DNA from: Corallococcus sp. CAG:1435
GTDB taxonomy: Bacteria; Bacillota; Clostridia; Christensenellales; CAG-314
Reading direction: 5' to 3'
Length of the DNA: 7,797 nucleotides
Assembly: GCA_000433775.1 (NCBI GenBank)
Contig: HF998494.1
Span: forward strand, 3,578 to 11,374
Both the position numbers and the translations under genes were made by a program. The notes below the pieces were generated by a model. That model saw only the letters and a program-made list of their open reading frames with translations. It was not told the DNA's origin and made no database searches. Positions within the stretch are counted from its first letter, which is position 1, and each line of letters begins with the position of its first letter. This document shows positions 7,201 to 7,797 of the stretch, piece after piece.

Positions 7201-7797
7201 TCAGCAAAACAAAGAGGGTGGCCCCGCCGTGGAAGTCAGAGGCGGTTCCCTCACCATAAACGGCGGACAATACACCTCCGCACAGGGCGAAGGCGTGGTT
7301 GTCAAAAGCGGCGTAGTCAATATTCACGACGGCACCTTTGTGGGACAGGATTCCTACAAGTCGGACGGAGGCGACGTTGCAGGCCCTGCCGCTTCGTACG
7401 CATTCAAAGTGTTTGGCGGACAGGCTACCGTCTACGGCGGTACATTCGGTTCCCCCTCCGCTTTCGGAAGCGGCGCATTTGTAATGGGAACGGCGGACGT
7501 CGTTGCCACGGCACGCATTTACGGCGGAACCATTTACGGCGGAACGTTCAAGGTGAGCGGTCAGGCGGGATTCAGCGTTTGCGAATATGCCGATTTGCTT
7601 TTCGACCCCACTTCAAGTGCGATACTCGTTTCGGGAAACGCCTGCGGCATTGCCGTGGAAAACCGAAACGCCCCCACTTCGATAGTAATCAACGGCGGTA
7701 CCTTTGAAAGCACCGGAAAAAACGGCTCCTACGACGGCGTGTGGTTCAGCAATACGCAAGCCACAATGACGATAACGGGCGGAACGTTTATCGGCTC
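4253..7797 (+). CDS. Giant SipW-tagged parallel beta-helix surface protein, partial at 3' end
   Basis: The frame is open from ATG 4253 to the window edge: 1181 full codons and no stop, so the C-terminus is missing. A leader with hydrophobic core 8-26 ends in SFSYGRFF (25-32), resembling the SFARF leader of the gene before, so the SipW peptidase is the likely processor. Residues about 53-160 read like the opening of a right-handed beta-helix: INLNGHQL (98-105), LTIIDSS (122-128), then GGTLTVSGGTF (147-157). A less repetitive stretch (about 160-320) follows. From about 324 onward rungs with GG-x-F/Y turns recur: GGAY 330, RGDF 356, GGNF 385, GGNF 407, GGQY 1004, DGTF 1026, GGTF 1062, 1096, 1148 and 1176, with adjacent rungs 22-34 residues apart. 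About 14 cysteines occur after the leader, many for such a protein. Pectate-lyase-like enzyme activity cannot be excluded, but a structural or adhesive role fits better. Cell attachment is unknown. Confidence 0.92.
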   Translation, partial: MSKRIQNILLCVFLSLLIVTLLSFSFSYGRFFSEQETTGGNYGSDLEYIVSNQIEVGNMEEFISAIQNGYTNIKISDDASESIVITTGVTDVGSDLIINLNGHQLVRNSREPMLNIQQGVHLTIIDSSPDKSGSFYNPVGSVLQIDGGTLTVSGGTFESGPRTQEYLANGTTERGGTIHSTMTLPVQVKEGGTYSERDEILPVILPRVTLSSVTDSQGKPKHLINGNVYLDARYNDFLPSDTFLCFTVKDPSATSEVTNVEGSADFVYSYYIKRVAEGNSFRYDYTTESTGENVYKATVYGYNNVVATAQDTASNFAAVRMMSGNLYLRGGAYHSYFGVDTAYCVSASGGYMSVERGDFTAMEEGVCISCSYSQPMESEFLNVSGGNFYSEVGDTIHVSGGKMTVFGGNFQKNASKSTQTAELSNNAIIGISGENSTLEIDGVTATINFNVVGSGIAGIRSQATGQSTLSINNATLSFANSSSGTAFANNRGIYLEGGTVTATDCTFDMQTDDSFGIRCVDKGSVNTANVTVNGCVFKMSGLRARGVSASFGQINLNGSDKNNYSLFYIEHISDCYGVYTTALNDVERDLDIFVNKAQFFMGQSTDLANSEGINNSFNGAGVYSGNGKATVHLGDGLFICGGDGVSGVYAEKGSVVSTSDNSVKTVLITGAVYNDYQSGISHFPRGGNEYDVSIFENNDHPLNVTQINAEQAHGIYVTAGTVSLGSVFVAVYGQNSSGIVSYGGDITVNGRMDIAVVTKDNTHQPNVLRSTALGSEGGSLTFNGDAYIVTDSLGIYASDGNVTAKGNLSVTSSRGTSVYVDGGSLTLGETGKTQQTDIVCEIDPDCSWRDGEGYSDAVLVLGGSLFSYGTLNITHTGLPNDRQEDKYDADTLYREFVIKSFAVRVQSSATDSSMTCNVEILRGEIVSNVGGGVYVNTDGSGTSADSVVLGESGSNNLTVTTKGASTYWERPIAIPGAASNWTYQQNKEGGPAVEVRGGSLTINGGQYTSAQGEGVVVKSGVVNIHDGTFVGQDSYKSDGGDVAGPAASYAFKVFGGQATVYGGTFGSPSAFGSGAFVMGTADVVATARIYGGTIYGGTFKVSGQAGFSVCEYADLLFDPTSSAILVSGNACGIAVENRNAPTSIVINGGTFESTGKNGSYDGVWFSNTQATMTITGGTFIG
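5222..7797 (+). repeat. Degenerate GG-x-F beta-solenoid rungs in the giant protein
   Basis: The coding DNA repeats a degenerate GGCGGNAC-TTT/TTC element, encoding GGTF, GGNF or GGxY turns. Measured spacings between neighbouring clear copies are 27 (330 to 357), 28 (357 to 385), 22 (385 to 407), 22 (1004 to 1026), 34 (1062 to 1096) and 28 (1148 to 1176) residues. These suit one beta-helix turn, or a turn with a loop. The same phrase SGGTFESG / NGGTFESTG occurs at residues 153 and 1147, with the identical 12-mer ACCTTTGAAAGC at 4718-4729 and 7700-7711. The middle (about 500-1000) keeps the beta-rich character but with fewer clear GG turns. Confidence 0.7.
7516..7545 (+). repeat. Perfect 15-bp tandem duplication (IYGGT twice)
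   Basis: CATTTACGGCGGAAC occurs twice with no gap (7516-7530 and 7531-7545), in frame, giving IYGGT-IYGGT at residues 1089-1098. It adds five codons without disturbing the frame and looks like a recent slippage or unequal-exchange event inside the solenoid repeats. Confidence 0.85.

Noticed and set aside
7153..7707. 184-residue plus-strand frame inside the giant gene, rich in Arg
   Set aside because: It is the shifted reading of the Gly/Gly-rich repeat codons (GGC GGN read as CGG CGG), so the Arg richness is an artefact.
4690..7797. GG-rich repeats as a CRISPR array or other DNA-level repeat system
   Set aside because: The repeats are degenerate, follow codon phase and lie in an unbroken reading frame, so they are protein repeats.

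Overview
The window carries a single rightward operon-like block of four genes (378 to beyond 7797), preceded by about 330 bases of noncoding DNA and a terminator-like hairpin at the left edge that probably closes an upstream gene. The two internal junctions without a strong ribosome-binding site are overlaps (4 bp and 35 bp), the third has a 2-bp gap behind a perfect GGGAGG, and no terminator is visible between genes. The organism is best guessed as an uncultured Gram-positive of the Firmicutes/Clostridia type: Shine-Dalgarno sites are purine-rich, an endoplasmic-reticulum-type SipW signal peptidase is present, and two SipW-type tagged leaders occur. GC is around half by eye. The lineage call is inference from gene content, not from a marker gene.

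Layout. 1-47: hairpin followed by a T-run. 61-377: intergenic region with a TTGACA overlapping two copies of the palindrome AAACGTTT, a small hairpin just before the first ribosome-binding site, and no convincing -10 box. 378-2318: 646-residue single-pass membrane protein with a long Glu/Ala/Thr-rich cytoplasmic tail, a conserved-looking cytoplasmic domain, one membrane span and a TasA/camelysin-like ectodomain. 2315-2860: SipW-family signal peptidase with Ser-His chemistry. 2826-4250: 474-residue exported protein with a SipW-type leader and a TasA-like beta-sandwich signature. 4253-7797 (open at the right edge): a giant exported protein of at least 1181 residues, with its own SipW-type leader and a right-handed parallel beta-helix built from GGTF-like rungs.

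How they may work together (inference). The dedicated peptidase would trim the leaders of the two tagged proteins. The TasA-like protein could form or cap an extracellular fibre, the giant beta-solenoid would project from the cell, and the first membrane protein, whose ectodomain resembles the exported subunits, could anchor or nucleate the structure while its large cytoplasmic part senses or scaffolds from inside. This is a SipW-dependent surface locus in which the matrix partner is a giant beta-solenoid, unlike the tapA-sipW-tasA operon of Bacillus subtilis. The end of the giant gene and anything beyond it cannot be seen, so the mode of cell attachment is unknown.
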